In this document: positions 36,556-45,306 of the stretch, piece after piece
Numbering within the stretch: the first letter of the stretch is position 1
Layout: every line of letters starts with the position of its first letter
Assembly (NCBI RefSeq): GCF_014656135.1
Contig: NZ_BNBV01000004.1
Coordinates: 16,360-80,359 of the forward strand
Length of the DNA stretch: 64,000 nt
Reading direction: 5' to 3'
Origin: Streptomyces thermodiastaticus
Lineage (GTDB): Bacteria > Actinomycetota > Actinomycetes > Streptomycetales > Streptomycetaceae
Translations under genes and position numbers: made by a program
The notes under the pieces: model-generated
Database searches by the model: none
What the model was told of the DNA's origin: nothing
Seen by the model: only the letters and a program-made list of their open reading frames with translations

Positions 36556-36695
36556 AGGTCAGTTCACCCCTCCTGTTCGGATCACACCACGGAACGGAGA
36601 TACTAGGGGCGGGCATCGACGACGCCGCGCTCCCGCGCGCCAGGCGGCGGAGCCTGAGGAGGCCCGCCAGCGCCCTATCGAGGAGGAACGACAGC

Positions 36696-37016
36696 GTGAC
36701 CTACGTCATCGCGCAGCCTTGTGTCGACGTCAAGGACAAGGCGTGCATCGAGGAGTGCCCGGTCGACTGCATCTACGAGGGCCAGCGGTCCTTGTACATC
36801 CACCCGGACGAATGCGTCGACTGCGGAGCCTGCGAGCCGGTCTGCCCGGTCGAGGCGATTTTCTACGAGGACGACGTGCCGGAGGAGTGGAAGGACTACT
36901 ACAAGGCCAACGTCGAGTTCTTCGACGAGCTGGGTTCGCCCGGCGGCGCCAGCAAGCTGGGTCTGATCGAGCGCGACCACCCGTTCGTGGCCGCGCTGCC
37001 GCCGCAGAGCGAGTGA
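36696..37016 (+). CDS. fdxA: 7Fe ferredoxin FdxA
   Basis: The 106-residue ferredoxin starts at GTG 36696 after GAGGAGGAACGACAGC. Cys ligands are visible in CVDVKDKACIEECPVDCI and CVDCGACEPVCPVEAI, for one [3Fe-4S] and one [4Fe-4S] cluster. The C-terminal half (EWKDYYKANVEFFDELGSPG) is typical of the actinobacterial FdxA/FdxC group. It is followed by a hairpin and then dapC, the same neighbour as in M. tuberculosis (fdxC-dapC). Confidence 0.95.
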   Translation: MTYVIAQPCVDVKDKACIEECPVDCIYEGQRSLYIHPDECVDCGACEPVCPVEAIFYEDDVPEEWKDYYKANVEFFDELGSPGGASKLGLIERDHPFVAALPPQSE

Positions 37017-37084
37017 TCACCGGCGGCCCGCCGCCGCGTGCCGCCACCCCGCTCGGACGATCGCCTGCGGGATGCCCCGCGGGC

Positions 37085-37135
37085 CGGTCCCGTACGGCCT
37101 GAGCGCCTCCGGCGTTCGGTCTCCGTACGGGACCG
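37085..37135 (+). terminator. hairpin between fdxA and dapC
   Basis: CGGTCCCGTACGG (37085-37097) pairs perfectly with CCGTACGGGACCG (37123-37135), 13 bp with a 25-base loop. It lies 68 bases after the fdxA stop and 84 bases before dapC, so dapC probably has its own promoter or reads through partially. Confidence 0.8.
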
Positions 37136-37219
37136 CGGTGGTGCGTCGCGCCGGGCGTACGCTGGCGTGAGCGCGCCTCTTGGCGCGCACGCGCCGTTCG
37201 AGAAAGTGAGCCTGATCCC

Positions 37220-38317
37220 GTGTCCGCAGTCTCCGACCGGCTTCCCACCTTCCCCTGGGACAAGCTGGAGCCCTTCAAGAAGACGGCCGCGGCCCATCTT
37301 GACGGCATCGTGGACCTGTCGGTCGGCACCCCCGTCGACCCGGTCCCCGAGCTGGTCCAGAAGGCGCTGATCGCGGCGGCCGACTCCCCGGGCTATCCCA
37401 CGGTGTGGGGCACGCCCGAGCTGCGCGACGCGATCACCGGCTGGGCGGAGCGGCGCCTGGGCGCCCGCGGGATCACCCACCGGCACGTCCTGCCGGTCGT
37501 CGGCTCCAAGGAACTGGTCGCCTGGCTGCCCACGCAGCTGGGCCTCGGCCCCGGTGACAAGGTCGCCTACCCGCGTCTGGCCTACCCCACCTACGAGGTC
37601 GGTGCCCGCCTGGCCCGCGCGGACCACGAGGCCTACGACGATCCCACCGCCCTGGACCCGGCGAACCTGAAGCTGCTGTGGCTCAACTCCCCCTCCAACC
37701 CCACCGGCCGGGTGCTGGGCAAGGAGGAGCTGACGCGGATCGTCGCCTGGGCCCGGGAGCACGGCGTGCTCGTCGTCGCCGACGAGTGCTACCTGGAGCT
37801 GGGCTGGGAGACCGAGCCGGTCTCCGTCCTGCACCCGGACGTCAACGGCGGCTCGCTGGACGGCGTCGTCGCGGTGCACTCCCTGTCCAAGCGGTCCAAC
37901 CTCGCCGGATACCGTGCCGCCTTCCTGCTCGGCGACCCGGCGGTCCTCGGCCCGCTGCTGGAGATCCGCAAGCACGGCGGCATGATGACCTCGGCGCCGA
38001 CCCAGGCCGCCGCCGTGGCCGCCCTGGGCGACGACGCCCACGTCCACGAGCAGCGCGAGCGGTACGCCGCCCGCCGTACCGTCCTGCGCCGGGCGCTGCT
38101 CGACCACGGCTTCCGCATCGAGCACAGCGAGGCCGGCCTCTACCTGTGGGCCACGCGGGACGAGTCCTGCTGGGACACGGTCGCCCACCTGGCCGAACGG
38201 GGCATCCTGGTCGCCCCGGGCGACTTCTACGGGCCGGCCGGCGAGTCGTTCGTGCGGGTGGCTCTCACGGCCACCGACGAGCGGATCGAGGCGGCGGTGC
38301 GCCGACTGGCGCAGTAG
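37220..38317 (+). CDS. dapC: succinyldiaminopimelate aminotransferase DapC
   Basis: The 365-residue class I PLP aminotransferase starts at GTG 37220. Landmarks are VDLSVGTPVDPVP, YPTVWGTPELRDAI, NSPSNPTGRV (Asn and Asp/Tyr contacts), VVADECY (Asp binding the PLP nitrogen) and the Schiff-base Lys in HSLSKRSNLAGYR. It converts N-succinyl-2-amino-6-ketopimelate to N-succinyl-LL-diaminopimelate, supplying lysine and cell-wall LL-DAP. dapE, acting next in the pathway, lies 2 kb downstream. Confidence 0.93.
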   Translation: MSAVSDRLPTFPWDKLEPFKKTAAAHLDGIVDLSVGTPVDPVPELVQKALIAAADSPGYPTVWGTPELRDAITGWAERRLGARGITHRHVLPVVGSKELVAWLPTQLGLGPGDKVAYPRLAYPTYEVGARLARADHEAYDDPTALDPANLKLLWLNSPSNPTGRVLGKEELTRIVAWAREHGVLVVADECYLELGWETEPVSVLHPDVNGGSLDGVVAVHSLSKRSNLAGYRAAFLLGDPAVLGPLLEIRKHGGMMTSAPTQAAAVAALGDDAHVHEQRERYAARRTVLRRALLDHGFRIEHSEAGLYLWATRDESCWDTVAHLAERGILVAPGDFYGPAGESFVRVALTATDERIEAAVRRLAQ

Positions 38318-38339
38318 CCGCCCCACAGGTGTGAACGGC

Positions 38340-38372
38340 GAAGGGGCCCGGGGGTCGTCCCCGGGCCCCTTC
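38340..38372. terminator. dapC terminator
   Basis: GAAGGGGCCCGGGG (38340-38353) pairs with CCCCGGGCCCCTTC (38359-38372), 14 bp with a 5-base loop. It starts 23 bases after the dapC stop and also lies beyond the convergent secreted-protein gene. Confidence 0.92.
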
Positions 38373-38429
38373 CGTGTGCCGCGGCCGCCCGCCGGTGCTC
38401 GCTCCGCGCGGCCCGCCGGGCCGCACCGC

Positions 38430-38849
38430 TCAGCCGCCCAGCGGCAGGCCGGCCGACGGCAGGGACTGGGCCGGCAGGCCGCCCTCGGCCGCCGTCGTGG
38501 TGGTGTCCGCGACCGCCCCGGCCGCGGTCCCGGCGACGTCACCGGCCGTCTTCTGCGCCTGCGGCGCGGCCTTCTTCACCAGCCCGCCGCCCGCCTTGCC
38601 CGCGGCGGGCACCGTCTGCTTGAGCGCCTTGCTGCCGGTGTCGCCCGCGGTCCCGGTGACGTGCTGCGCCGCGCCGTCCACGGTGGTGCCGACGCTCGCC
38701 CCGTCCAGGGCGGTCAGACCGCCCAGGTCCGGGGAGGCCGGCAGCGAGGGAGCGGCGGAGGCGGAGCCGGCCGCACCGACCCCGGCAGCCGCTCCCGCGG
38801 CGACGAGCAGCGCGGCACGGGCGATCCGGCGGGTCAGGGGGAGGGACAT
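38430..38849 (-). CDS. small secreted Ala-rich protein
   Basis: The 139-residue product starts at ATG 38849 with GAAGGAG upstream. The signal peptide (RRIARAALLVAAGAAAGVGAAGSASA) ends near residue 30. The mature chain is low-complexity Ala/Gly/Thr with LGGLTALDG near its start, VKKAAPQAQKTAG midway and LPSAGLPLGG at the end. Streptomyces homologues are often mislabelled as ATP-binding proteins; no nucleotide motif is present. Probably a surface or secreted matrix protein. Confidence 0.75.
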   Translation of the reverse strand: MSLPLTRRIARAALLVAAGAAAGVGAAGSASAAPSLPASPDLGGLTALDGASVGTTVDGAAQHVTGTAGDTGSKALKQTVPAAGKAGGGLVKKAAPQAQKTAGDVAGTAAGAVADTTTTAAEGGLPAQSLPSAGLPLGG

Positions 38850-39227
38850 GGTGCTCCTTCGGCGGGAGGATACGGGTGCGAACACGTGCGTGTGCGACCC
38901 CGCCGGACGGCGGGGCACGGACGCTGTGACTACCGCTCGAAGGGCGGAAAGGTTGCGGTGCGCCGATGTAAAGGATCGGTAATGCGTCGCATGATCCGCT
39001 TCCCACAAAAACGGACGAAAGGAATGCTGCTGCGGGTCTCTGCGGAATCCTTTCGTCCCGATGTGCCCTGGCGTTTCGGCCCAGGCAAACGGACAGTGCG
39101 CGAGCCCGTGCCCCGTGCCGGGCCGGGCGGTCGTACATCACCCGGCAGGGGGAACGGGCGCAGACGCGTCCGACAGTCCTCGATGCCGTCCCGTGCTCCG
39201 TGCCCGCCGGACCACGGGACGGCCCTG
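38850..39227. other. intergenic region with AT-richer hairpin
   Basis: No gene is supported. GGACGAAAGGA (39013-39023) pairs with TCCTTTCGTCC (39048-39058) around a 24-base loop; it may end transcription of the leftward gene at 39228-40202 or form an operator. The promoter of the secreted-protein gene should lie to its left, around the AT-richer 38950-39000. Confidence 0.5.
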
Positions 39228-40202
39228 TCATCGTCCGGTGGTGATCCGTACCGCGCCGGCGTCCGCCCCGGTGCCGGGCCGGTCGTCGTTCTTCGCGTCC
39301 ATCGGATGCCACTCGCCGTCGGTGAGACCGGCGGTCCACTCCCGGCCGGCGTAGGAGACGCGTTCGATGTGCAGCGCCGAGGCGTTGGCCACCGCCCAGT
39401 GCGCCAGCTGCCAGCCGCGCTGCCGCGCGCTGCGCCCGTCCTGCGGGGCGGCGGACACCGGCAGCGTCACCGTCCGGTCGTCCACGGCCGAGGCGTGCCG
39501 CACCGCGGGCGACGGCGACGCCCCGTCGCCGTCCACCACCGCGCCGGCCTCCTGCAGCACGTCCCGCCCGAAGTCGCGCACCAGCGCCGCCCGCACCGCG
39601 TGCGGGCCGGTGGTGGCCGTCGCGCTCGGGCGGCCCTGGCAGGTCAGCGTGGCGGCGGAATGCCCGGTGAGGGCGTCCGCGAGCAGCGTGGCGTCCGGCT
39701 CGTGCTTGGCGTACGCCTCCGGGAAACCGCTGCGCTGCACCCGCTGGGCGGCCACGGTCAGCGGCAGATGCGCGTAGTCGGGCACCTTGGCGAGGTGCTC
39801 GTAGAACATCCCGGCCGCGTACGTCGGGTCCATGATCTCCTTCGGAGCGCCCCAGCCCTGGGACGGCCGCTGCTGGAACAGGCCGAGGGAGTCGCGGTCG
39901 CCGTGCCGCAGGTTGCGCAGGCCCGACTCCTGCAGGGCGGTCGCCAGCGCGATGGTCACCGCCCGCTCGGGCATGCCCCGCCCGGTGCCGACGGCCGCGA
40001 TCGTCGCCGCGTTCACCGCCTGCTCCGGGGTGAACTCGTACGACGCGTCGCCGTGCGCGGCGACCACTTTGCAGCCCGGGGCCGCGCCGCCCGTCACGTA
40101 CTGCACCGTGAGATATCCCGCGAGCGCGAGCAGAACGGCAACGGCCGCCCCGGTTCTCAGCAGGCGGCCACGAACTTTCGAAGTGGGGGACGGCTCAGAC
40201 AC
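39228..40202 (-). CDS. membrane-anchored/secreted protein with lysozyme-like fold
   Basis: The 324-residue product starts at GTG 40202 (an in-frame TTG three codons upstream is possible). A signal anchor (LLRTGAAVAVLLALAGYLTVQYV) is followed by a domain with FTPEQAVNAATIAAVGTGRGMPERAVTIALATALQESGLRNLRHGDRDSLGLFQQRPSQGWG. The ALQESGL Glu and the SLGLFQQRPSQGWG segment parallel lytic transglycosylase/goose-lysozyme-like and Rpf-type folds, in which Glu is catalytic. The C-terminal half (about 120 residues) has a Cys (LTCQGRPS) and a repeat-like stretch. Probably a peptidoglycan-acting protein; catalysis is inferred. Confidence 0.75.
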   Translation of the reverse strand: MSEPSPTSKVRGRLLRTGAAVAVLLALAGYLTVQYVTGGAAPGCKVVAAHGDASYEFTPEQAVNAATIAAVGTGRGMPERAVTIALATALQESGLRNLRHGDRDSLGLFQQRPSQGWGAPKEIMDPTYAAGMFYEHLAKVPDYAHLPLTVAAQRVQRSGFPEAYAKHEPDATLLADALTGHSAATLTCQGRPSATATTGPHAVRAALVRDFGRDVLQEAGAVVDGDGASPSPAVRHASAVDDRTVTLPVSAAPQDGRSARQRGWQLAHWAVANASALHIERVSYAGREWTAGLTDGEWHPMDAKNDDRPGTGADAGAVRITTGR

Positions 40203-40379
40203 GCGGTACAAGGTACTGGAGACGAGCCCGCTGTCGAGCCAGGCGGTGGCAGGAGTTCCCAGCTCAACGCGCCCGGCGGAGCCGGACGTTGACCGCCCGG
40301 GAGCCGGCCGCGGCGCGCCGGGCCCGGCGAGGGGCGCGCCCGGCGGGCCCGGGCCGCACCGCGGGTTAGGGTCGAGGAC

Positions 40380-41459
40380 ATGGCCGATTCCCCGCTTGAC
40401 CTCACGCTGGACGCCGCGCGGCTGACCGCGCAGCTCGTCGACTTCCCCTCGGTAAGCGGCACCGAGAAATCGCTCGCCGACGCGATCGAGGCCGCGCTGC
40501 GCGCCCTGCCCCACCTGACGGTCGACCGCCTGGGCAACAACATCGTCGCCCGCACCCGGCTGGGCCGCGCGGAGCGGGTGATCCTGGCCGGCCACATCGA
40601 CACCGTGCCCATCGCCGGCAATGTGCCCTCCCGTCTGGACGAGGACGGGGTGCTCTGGGGCTGCGGCACCTGCGACATGAAGTCCGGCGTCGCCGTGCAG
40701 CTGCGCATCGCGGCCACCGTGCCCGCCCCGAACCGCGATCTGACCTTCGTCTTCTACGACAACGAGGAGGTCGCCGCGGAGCTGAACGGGCTCCGCCACG
40801 TCGCCGAGACCCGCCCCGACTGGCTGCGGGGCGACTTCGCGGTGCTGCTGGAACCCTCCGACGGCCAGGTCGAGGGCGGCTGCCAGGGCACGCTGCGCAT
40901 GCTGCTGAAGACCAAGGGTGAGCGGGCGCACTCGGCGCGCGGCTGGATGGGCTCCAACGCGATCCACGCCGCCGCGCCGATTCTGGCCCGGCTCGGGGAG
41001 TACCAGCCGCGCGATCCGGTCATCGACGGCCTGCGGTACCGCGAGGGCCTGAACGCCGTGCGGATCTCCGGGGGCGTGGCGGGCAACGTCATCCCCGACG
41101 AGTGCGTCGTGACGGTCAATTTCCGCTACGCGCCGGACCGCACGCCCGAGGAGGCGGTCGCCCACGTCCACGAGGTGTTCGCGGACTGCGGCGTGGAGGA
41201 GTTCGTCGTCGACGACCACAGCCCCGGCGCCCTGCCGGGCCTGGACCACCCGGCCGCGGCGGCCTTCGTCGAGGCCGTCGGCGGCACCCCGCAGCCCAAG
41301 TACGGCTGGACGGACGTCTCCCGCTTCTTCGCCCTCGGTGTCCCGGCCGTGAACTACGGCCCCGGCAACCCGCACCTGGCGCACAAGCGGGACGAACGCG
41401 TCGAGACGGCGAAGATCCTCGCCTGCGAGGAGCGGCTGCGCACCTGGCTGGCCGGCTGA
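40380..41459 (+). CDS. dapE: succinyl-diaminopimelate desuccinylase DapE
   Basis: The 359-residue M20 metallopeptidase-family enzyme hydrolyses N-succinyl-LL-DAP to LL-DAP. Metal ligands appear as GHIDTVP (His, with Asp two residues on), [11 protein letters not shown] (bridging Asp), NEEVAA (Glu pair) and the C-terminal [15 protein letters not shown]is. The dimerisation domain is in the middle ([13 protein letters not shown]). The start ATG 40380 lacks a strong Shine-Dalgarno and could be leaderless. It works with dapC, 2 kb upstream. Confidence 0.95.
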   Translation: MADSPLDLTLDAARLTAQLVDFPSVSGTEKSLADAIEAALRALPHLTVDRLGNNIVARTRLGRAERVILAGHIDTVPIAGNVPSRLDEDGVLWGCGTCDMKSGVAVQLRIAATVPAPNRDLTFVFYDNEEVAAELNGLRHVAETRPDWLRGDFAVLLEPSDGQVEGGCQGTLRMLLKTKGERAHSARGWMGSNAIHAAAPILARLGEYQPRDPVIDGLRYREGLNAVRISGGVAGNVIPDECVVTVNFRYAPDRTPEEAVAHVHEVFADCGVEEFVVDDHSPGALPGLDHPAAAAFVEAVGGTPQPKYGWTDVSRFFALGVPAVNYGPGNPHLAHKRDERVETAKILACEERLRTWLAG

Positions 41460-41604
41460 CGGCGGCCCTCCCGGGCCGCACGGCGGCCGAGGGCGCTCCG
41501 CGGCATCCACCGGGGCGCCGCGCGCCGGACATGCCGAGGTCCCCCTCCTGTCACCCGCGGAGATCTAGGCTGAAGCGGAACGACCGCACACGGAGGGAGC
41601 GCAC

Positions 41605-42363
41605 ATGGCTACGGGCAACCCCGAGGGCACCGAGCGGCCACCTGAGGAGCGGCGCCTGGGACCGGTCCTCCGCCGCCGCAGCCAGGTCCAGGCCGGCACC
41701 ACGGACCAGCGGCTGCTCGACGAGCGCGCCCCCACCGACTGGGTGCACACCGACCCCTGGCGGGTGCTGCGCATCCAGTCGGAGTTCATCGAGGGCTTCG
41801 GCACCCTGGCCGAACTCCCGCCAGCGATCAGCGTCTTCGGTTCCGCCCGGACCCCGGTGGACTCACCGGAGTACGAGGCGGGCGTGCGGCTGGGCCGCGG
41901 CCTGGTCGAGGCGGGCTTCGCCGTGATCACCGGCGGCGGGCCCGGCGCCATGGAGGCCGCGAACAAGGGCGCCTGCGAGGCCGGCGGCATCTCGGTGGGC
42001 CTGGGCATCGAGCTGCCCTTCGAGCAGGGCCTGAACCAGTACGTCGACATCGGGCTCAACTTCCGTTACTTCTTCGTCCGGAAGATGATGTTCGTCAAGT
42101 ACGCCCAGGGCTTCGTGGTCCTGCCCGGCGGCCTGGGCACGCTCGACGAACTCTTCGAGGCCCTCACCCTCGTCCAGACGCAGAAGGTCACCCGCTTCCC
42201 GATCGTGCTGTTCGACAGCACGTACTGGGGCGGCCTGGTGGACTGGCTCACCGGCACCCTCATCGCCCAGGGTAAGGCGTCCGCGTCGGACCTCACTCTG
42301 TTCCACGTGACGGACGACGTGGACGAGGCGGTGGCGCTGGTGTCCAAGGAGGCCGGGAAGTAG
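41605..42363 (+). CDS. TIGR00730/LOG family Rossmann protein
   Basis: The 252-residue product has the lysine decarboxylase-like (LOG) fold: SVFGSARTP, VITGGGPGAMEAANKGA and VVLPGGLGTLDELFEALTLVQTQK (PGGxGTxxE). LOG enzymes release nucleobase from cytokinin ribotide or AMP-like 5'-monophosphates. The N-terminal 60 residues carry basic patches. Position between dapE and folP matches Rv1205 of M. tuberculosis. The TAG stop is the first copy of a short tandem repeat. Confidence 0.92.
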   Translation: MATGNPEGTERPPEERRLGPVLRRRSQVQAGTTDQRLLDERAPTDWVHTDPWRVLRIQSEFIEGFGTLAELPPAISVFGSARTPVDSPEYEAGVRLGRGLVEAGFAVITGGGPGAMEAANKGACEAGGISVGLGIELPFEQGLNQYVDIGLNFRYFFVRKMMFVKYAQGFVVLPGGLGTLDELFEALTLVQTQKVTRFPIVLFDSTYWGGLVDWLTGTLIAQGKASASDLTLFHVTDDVDEAVALVSKEAGK

Positions 42364-42400
42364 CCGGAGGCCGGGAAGCAGCCGGCCGGGAAGCAGCCGG
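42351..42400. repeat. 17-bp repeat triplet over a stop codon
   Basis: GGCCGGGAAG(T/C)AGCCGG occurs at 42351-42367, 42369-42385 and 42384-42400. In the first copy the variable base makes the TAG stop of the LOG gene; in the others it is CAG. The array ends 28 bases before the convergent folP stop. Confidence 0.9.
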
Positions 42401-42427
42401 CCGGCCGCCCCGAGGCGTGTCCACGCC

Positions 42428-43288
42428 CTACGCCAGCCCCCGCCGGGCCACGGCGGGCGGACGGTGGCCGGCGATCGAGGCCACCATGTCCAGCACCTGC
42501 TTGGTCTCGGCGACCTCGTGCACCCGGTACACCTGGGCCCCCAGCCACGCCGAGACGGCCGTCGTGGCCAGCGTGCCCAGCAGCCGCTCCTTGACCGGCT
42601 TGTCCAGCGTCTCGCCCACGAAGTCCTTGTTGGACAGGGAGACCAGCACCGGCCAGCCGGTGGCCACCATCTCGTCCAGCCGGCGCGTGGCCTCCAGGCT
42701 GTGCCGGGTGTTCTTGCCGAAGTCGTGCCCCGGGTCGATCAGCACCGACTCCCGGGGCACGCCCAGCGCCACGGCCCGCTCCGCCAGGCCGAGGGTGACC
42801 TTCAGGATGTCGGCCATGACGTCGTCGTAGGTCACCCGGTGCGGCCGGGTGCGGGGCTGGACGCCGCCGGCGTGGGTGCACACCAGGCCCACCCGGTGGC
42901 GCGCCGCGACCTCGGCCAGCCCCGGATCCACGCCGCCCCACGCGTCGTTGAGCAGATCCGCCCCGGCCTCGCAGACGGCCTCGCCCACCTCGGCCCGCCA
43001 GGTGTCCACGCTGATCACCACGTCGGGGAAGCGGCGCCGCACCTCGGCCACGAAACCGGCCGTGCGCCGGACCTCCTCCTCGGCCGTGACCTCCTCGCCC
43101 GGGCCGGCCTTCACCCCGCCGATGTCGATGATCGCCGCGCCCTCGGCCACCGCCTGCTCCACGCGGGCCAGCGCCGGTTCGTCGCGGAACGTCGCCCCCT
43201 GGTCGTAGAAGGAGTCGGGGGTCCGGTTGACGATCGCCATGATCACCGGCTCGTTCGCGCCGAACTCACGCCTGCCCAGCCTGAGCAT
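42428..43288 (-). CDS. dihydropteroate synthase family protein (FolP2-like)
   Basis: The 286-residue TIM-barrel product starts at ATG 43288 (ATG 43303 is an alternative). It shows IMAIVNRTPDSFYDQG, IIDIGGVKAGPGEEV, VISVDTWR, LLNDAWGG and VLIDPGHDFGK. In true dihydropteroate synthases the second strand reads DIGGESTRPG; here it is DIGGVKAGPG, so Ser-Thr-Arg is missing. The mycobacterial FolP2 (Rv1207), at the equivalent place, also departs there and is not the main sulfonamide target. This protein is therefore probably not the standard folate enzyme. Confidence 0.85.
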   Translation of the reverse strand: MLRLGRREFGANEPVIMAIVNRTPDSFYDQGATFRDEPALARVEQAVAEGAAIIDIGGVKAGPGEEVTAEEEVRRTAGFVAEVRRRFPDVVISVDTWRAEVGEAVCEAGADLLNDAWGGVDPGLAEVAARHRVGLVCTHAGGVQPRTRPHRVTYDDVMADILKVTLGLAERAVALGVPRESVLIDPGHDFGKNTRHSLEATRRLDEMVATGWPVLVSLSNKDFVGETLDKPVKERLLGTLATTAVSAWLGAQVYRVHEVAETKQVLDMVASIAGHRPPAVARRGLA

Positions 43289-43461
43289 CCCCTGTGACCT
43301 CATTTCCCGCGTTGCCTGTGGCCCGCTGGTGCGGGACCGCCTTGAGGACCTGCCCTCCGGACCTGTCCGATCCGGACGCGAGATCCCGACTGTCAGCCTC
43401 GCATGGCACGATCGACCCTGGCACACCCGACCCGTCCGACGACTCCGTGGGGACCGAAGCG

Positions 43462-43818
43462 ATGGTTATGTTCTTGTTCCTGGTCGGCGCGCTCGCCGTC
43501 GTGGTCGCCGCGGTCACGCTCGCCGTGGTGGGCGGGGGCGAGGGGGACGGCCCGCTGCCCGAGGCCGCGCCCGAGCGGCTGCACGACCCGCTGCCGCCCG
43601 ACCGCCCGGTGAGCCGCGCGGACGTGGAGAACCTGCGCTTCCCGCTCGCGGTCCGCGGCTACCGCATGGCCGACGTCGACGACGCGCTGAGCCGGCTCGG
43701 CGCCGAACTGGCCGAGCGCGAGGCCCGGATCGCCGACCTGGAGTCCGCGTTGGCCGGTGCCCGCGCCGCCGCGTCCCGTACCCGCCCCGAGCAGCCCGGT
43801 ACCGAGGAGCAGCAGTGA
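43462..43818 (+). CDS. small DivIVA-domain membrane protein
   Basis: The 118-residue product starts at ATG 43462 (GGGGACCGAAGCG upstream). One membrane helix (VMFLFLVGALAVVVAAVTLAVV) is followed by a linker, then VENLRFPLAVRGYRMADVDDALSRLGAELAEREARIADLESAL. The motif FPLxxRGYxxxxVDxxL is the DivIVA N-terminal signature, running into a coiled coil. It resembles Rv1209. It may help place wall-synthesis proteins at poles or septa. It overlaps tag by 4 bases. Confidence 0.85.
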   Translation: MVMFLFLVGALAVVVAAVTLAVVGGGEGDGPLPEAAPERLHDPLPPDRPVSRADVENLRFPLAVRGYRMADVDDALSRLGAELAEREARIADLESALAGARAAASRTRPEQPGTEEQQ

Positions 43819-44462
43819 CCGAGGCGAACAGCACCCCGTCCGGGGCCAAGAGCCCGGTCGCCGAGGCGCCCGTGCCGGACGGGACCGGTCCGGTGCCGGG
43901 ACCGGACGGCGCCCCGCGCTGCCCCTGGGCCCTGTCCGCGCCTGAGTACGTGGCCTACCACGACGAGGAGTGGGGCCGGCCCGTCCACGGCGACGACGCC
44001 CTCTACGAGCGTCTCAGCCTGGAGGCCTTCCAGTCCGGCCTGTCGTGGATCACCATCCTGCGCCGCCGGGAGGGCTTCCGTGCCGCCTTCGCCGGTTTCG
44101 AGATCGCGAAGGTGGCCCGGTTCACGGACGCCGACCGGGAGCGGCTGCTCGCCGACACCGGCATCATCCGCAACCGCGCCAAGATCGACGCCACGCTCGC
44201 CAACGCGCGGGTGCTCGCCGAGTGGGCCCCCGGCGAGCTGGACGCCCTCGTCTGGTCCCACGCCCCCGGCCCGGACGGCCGCCCGGCACCGCGCGCCCTC
44301 GGGGACGTCCCCGCGGTCACGCCCGAGTCCACGGCCCTGGCGAAGGCGCTGAAGAAACGCGGGCTGCGCTTCGTCGGCCCGACGACGGCGTACGCGCTGA
44401 TGCAGGCCTGCGGCCTGGTCGACGACCACCTCGCCGGCTGCGTGGCCCGCCGCCGTCCCTGA
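43815..44462 (+). CDS. tag: DNA-3-methyladenine glycosylase I
   Basis: The 215-residue enzyme starts at GTG 43815, overlapping the DivIVA-like gene (GTGA). After a 35-residue Pro-rich tail come CPWALSAPEYVAYHDEEWGRPVHGDDALYERLSLEAFQSGLSWITILRRREGFR, the Tag core with Cys and Glu ligands and the aromatic pocket. The C-terminal zinc site is incomplete in this reading: LMQACGLVDDHLAGC retains Cys, and the His-Cys snap is DHLAGC. It excises 3-methyladenine from alkylated DNA. Order matches Rv1209-Rv1210. Confidence 0.93.
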   Translation: MTEANSTPSGAKSPVAEAPVPDGTGPVPGPDGAPRCPWALSAPEYVAYHDEEWGRPVHGDDALYERLSLEAFQSGLSWITILRRREGFRAAFAGFEIAKVARFTDADRERLLADTGIIRNRAKIDATLANARVLAEWAPGELDALVWSHAPGPDGRPAPRALGDVPAVTPESTALAKALKKRGLRFVGPTTAYALMQACGLVDDHLAGCVARRRP

Positions 44463-44502
44463 CCGCGCGAGGCCTCGGGGACGGCGGCCGGCCCGGCCCC
44501 GG

Positions 44503-45306
44503 TCAGCGGCCCCGGTACACCGGCTTCTCCTTGTTCACGAACGCCCGGACGGCGATCGCGTGGTCCTCGGACTGCCCGGCGCGGGTCTGCAGCTCGTCCT
44601 CCTTCTCCAGGGTCTCCGTCAGGGAGTGCGTCAGCCCGTAGGCCACCGACTCCTTCAGCGCCGCGTACGCCAGCGTCGGGCCCTCGGCCAGCGCGCGGGC
44701 CGTCTTCTCGGCCTCGGCGCGCAGCTCGGCGGCCGACACCACCCGGTGGGCGATGCCCAGCTCGTGCGCCTCCTGGGCGCTGATGCTGCGCGGGAAGAGC
44801 AGCAGGTCCATGGCCCGGCTGGGCCCGACCACCCGCGGCAGGGTCCAGGAGACGCCGGAGTCGGCGGTGAGCGCCACGCCGGCGAAGGAGGTGGTGAAGG
44901 ACGCGGTCTCGGCGACGATCCGGTAGTCCGCGGCGAGCGCGAAGCCGAAACCCGCCCCCGCGGCCACGCCGTTGACCGCGGCGACCACCGGCTTGGCGGC
45001 CCCGGCCAGCGCCCGCACGATCGGGTTGTAGTGCTCGCGGACCGTGGTCATCGTCTGTCCCTGACCGGTCTCCCGGTCGCTCTTCAGCAGCCCGATGTGC
45101 TCCTTGAGGTCCTGGCCGACGCAGAACGCCCGGTCCCCGGCGGCGGTCAGCAGGACGGCGCGCACGGTCTCGTCGGCCGCGGCCGCCTCGGCCGCGTCCC
45201 GGAGAGCGTTCTTCGTCGCGATGTTCAGCGCGTTCATCGCCTCCGGGCGGTTCAGCACGATCGTCGCGAGTCCGTCGCTGACCTCGTAGAGCACGGTGTC
45301 GGCCAT
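44503..45306 (-). CDS. enoyl-CoA hydratase/isomerase family protein
   Basis: The 267-residue crotonase starts at ATG 45306 with GGAGGGG upstream. Oxyanion-hole segments are AFCVGQDLKEH and GVAAGAGFGFALAADYRI. GVSWTLPRVVGPSRAMDLLLFPRSISAQEAHELGIAHRVV is typical. The second catalytic Glu of hydratases appears to be replaced (DSGVSWTLP), as in PaaG-type isomerases, so the reaction is uncertain. Possibly beta-oxidation or phenylacetate-type catabolism. Twin CRP-like sites lie about 100 and 135 bases upstream. Confidence 0.92.
   Translation of the reverse strand: MADTVLYEVSDGLATIVLNRPEAMNALNIATKNALRDAAEAAAADETVRAVLLTAAGDRAFCVGQDLKEHIGLLKSDRETGQGQTMTTVREHYNPIVRALAGAAKPVVAAVNGVAAGAGFGFALAADYRIVAETASFTTSFAGVALTADSGVSWTLPRVVGPSRAMDLLLFPRSISAQEAHELGIAHRVVSAAELRAEAEKTARALAEGPTLAYAALKESVAYGLTHSLTETLEKEDELQTRAGQSEDHAIAVRAFVNKEKPVYRGR

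Noticed and set aside
39228..41510. A 760-residue leftward frame across dapE
   Set aside because: Only the part from 40202 is a protein; the rest is antisense to dapE, which has all M20 metal motifs.
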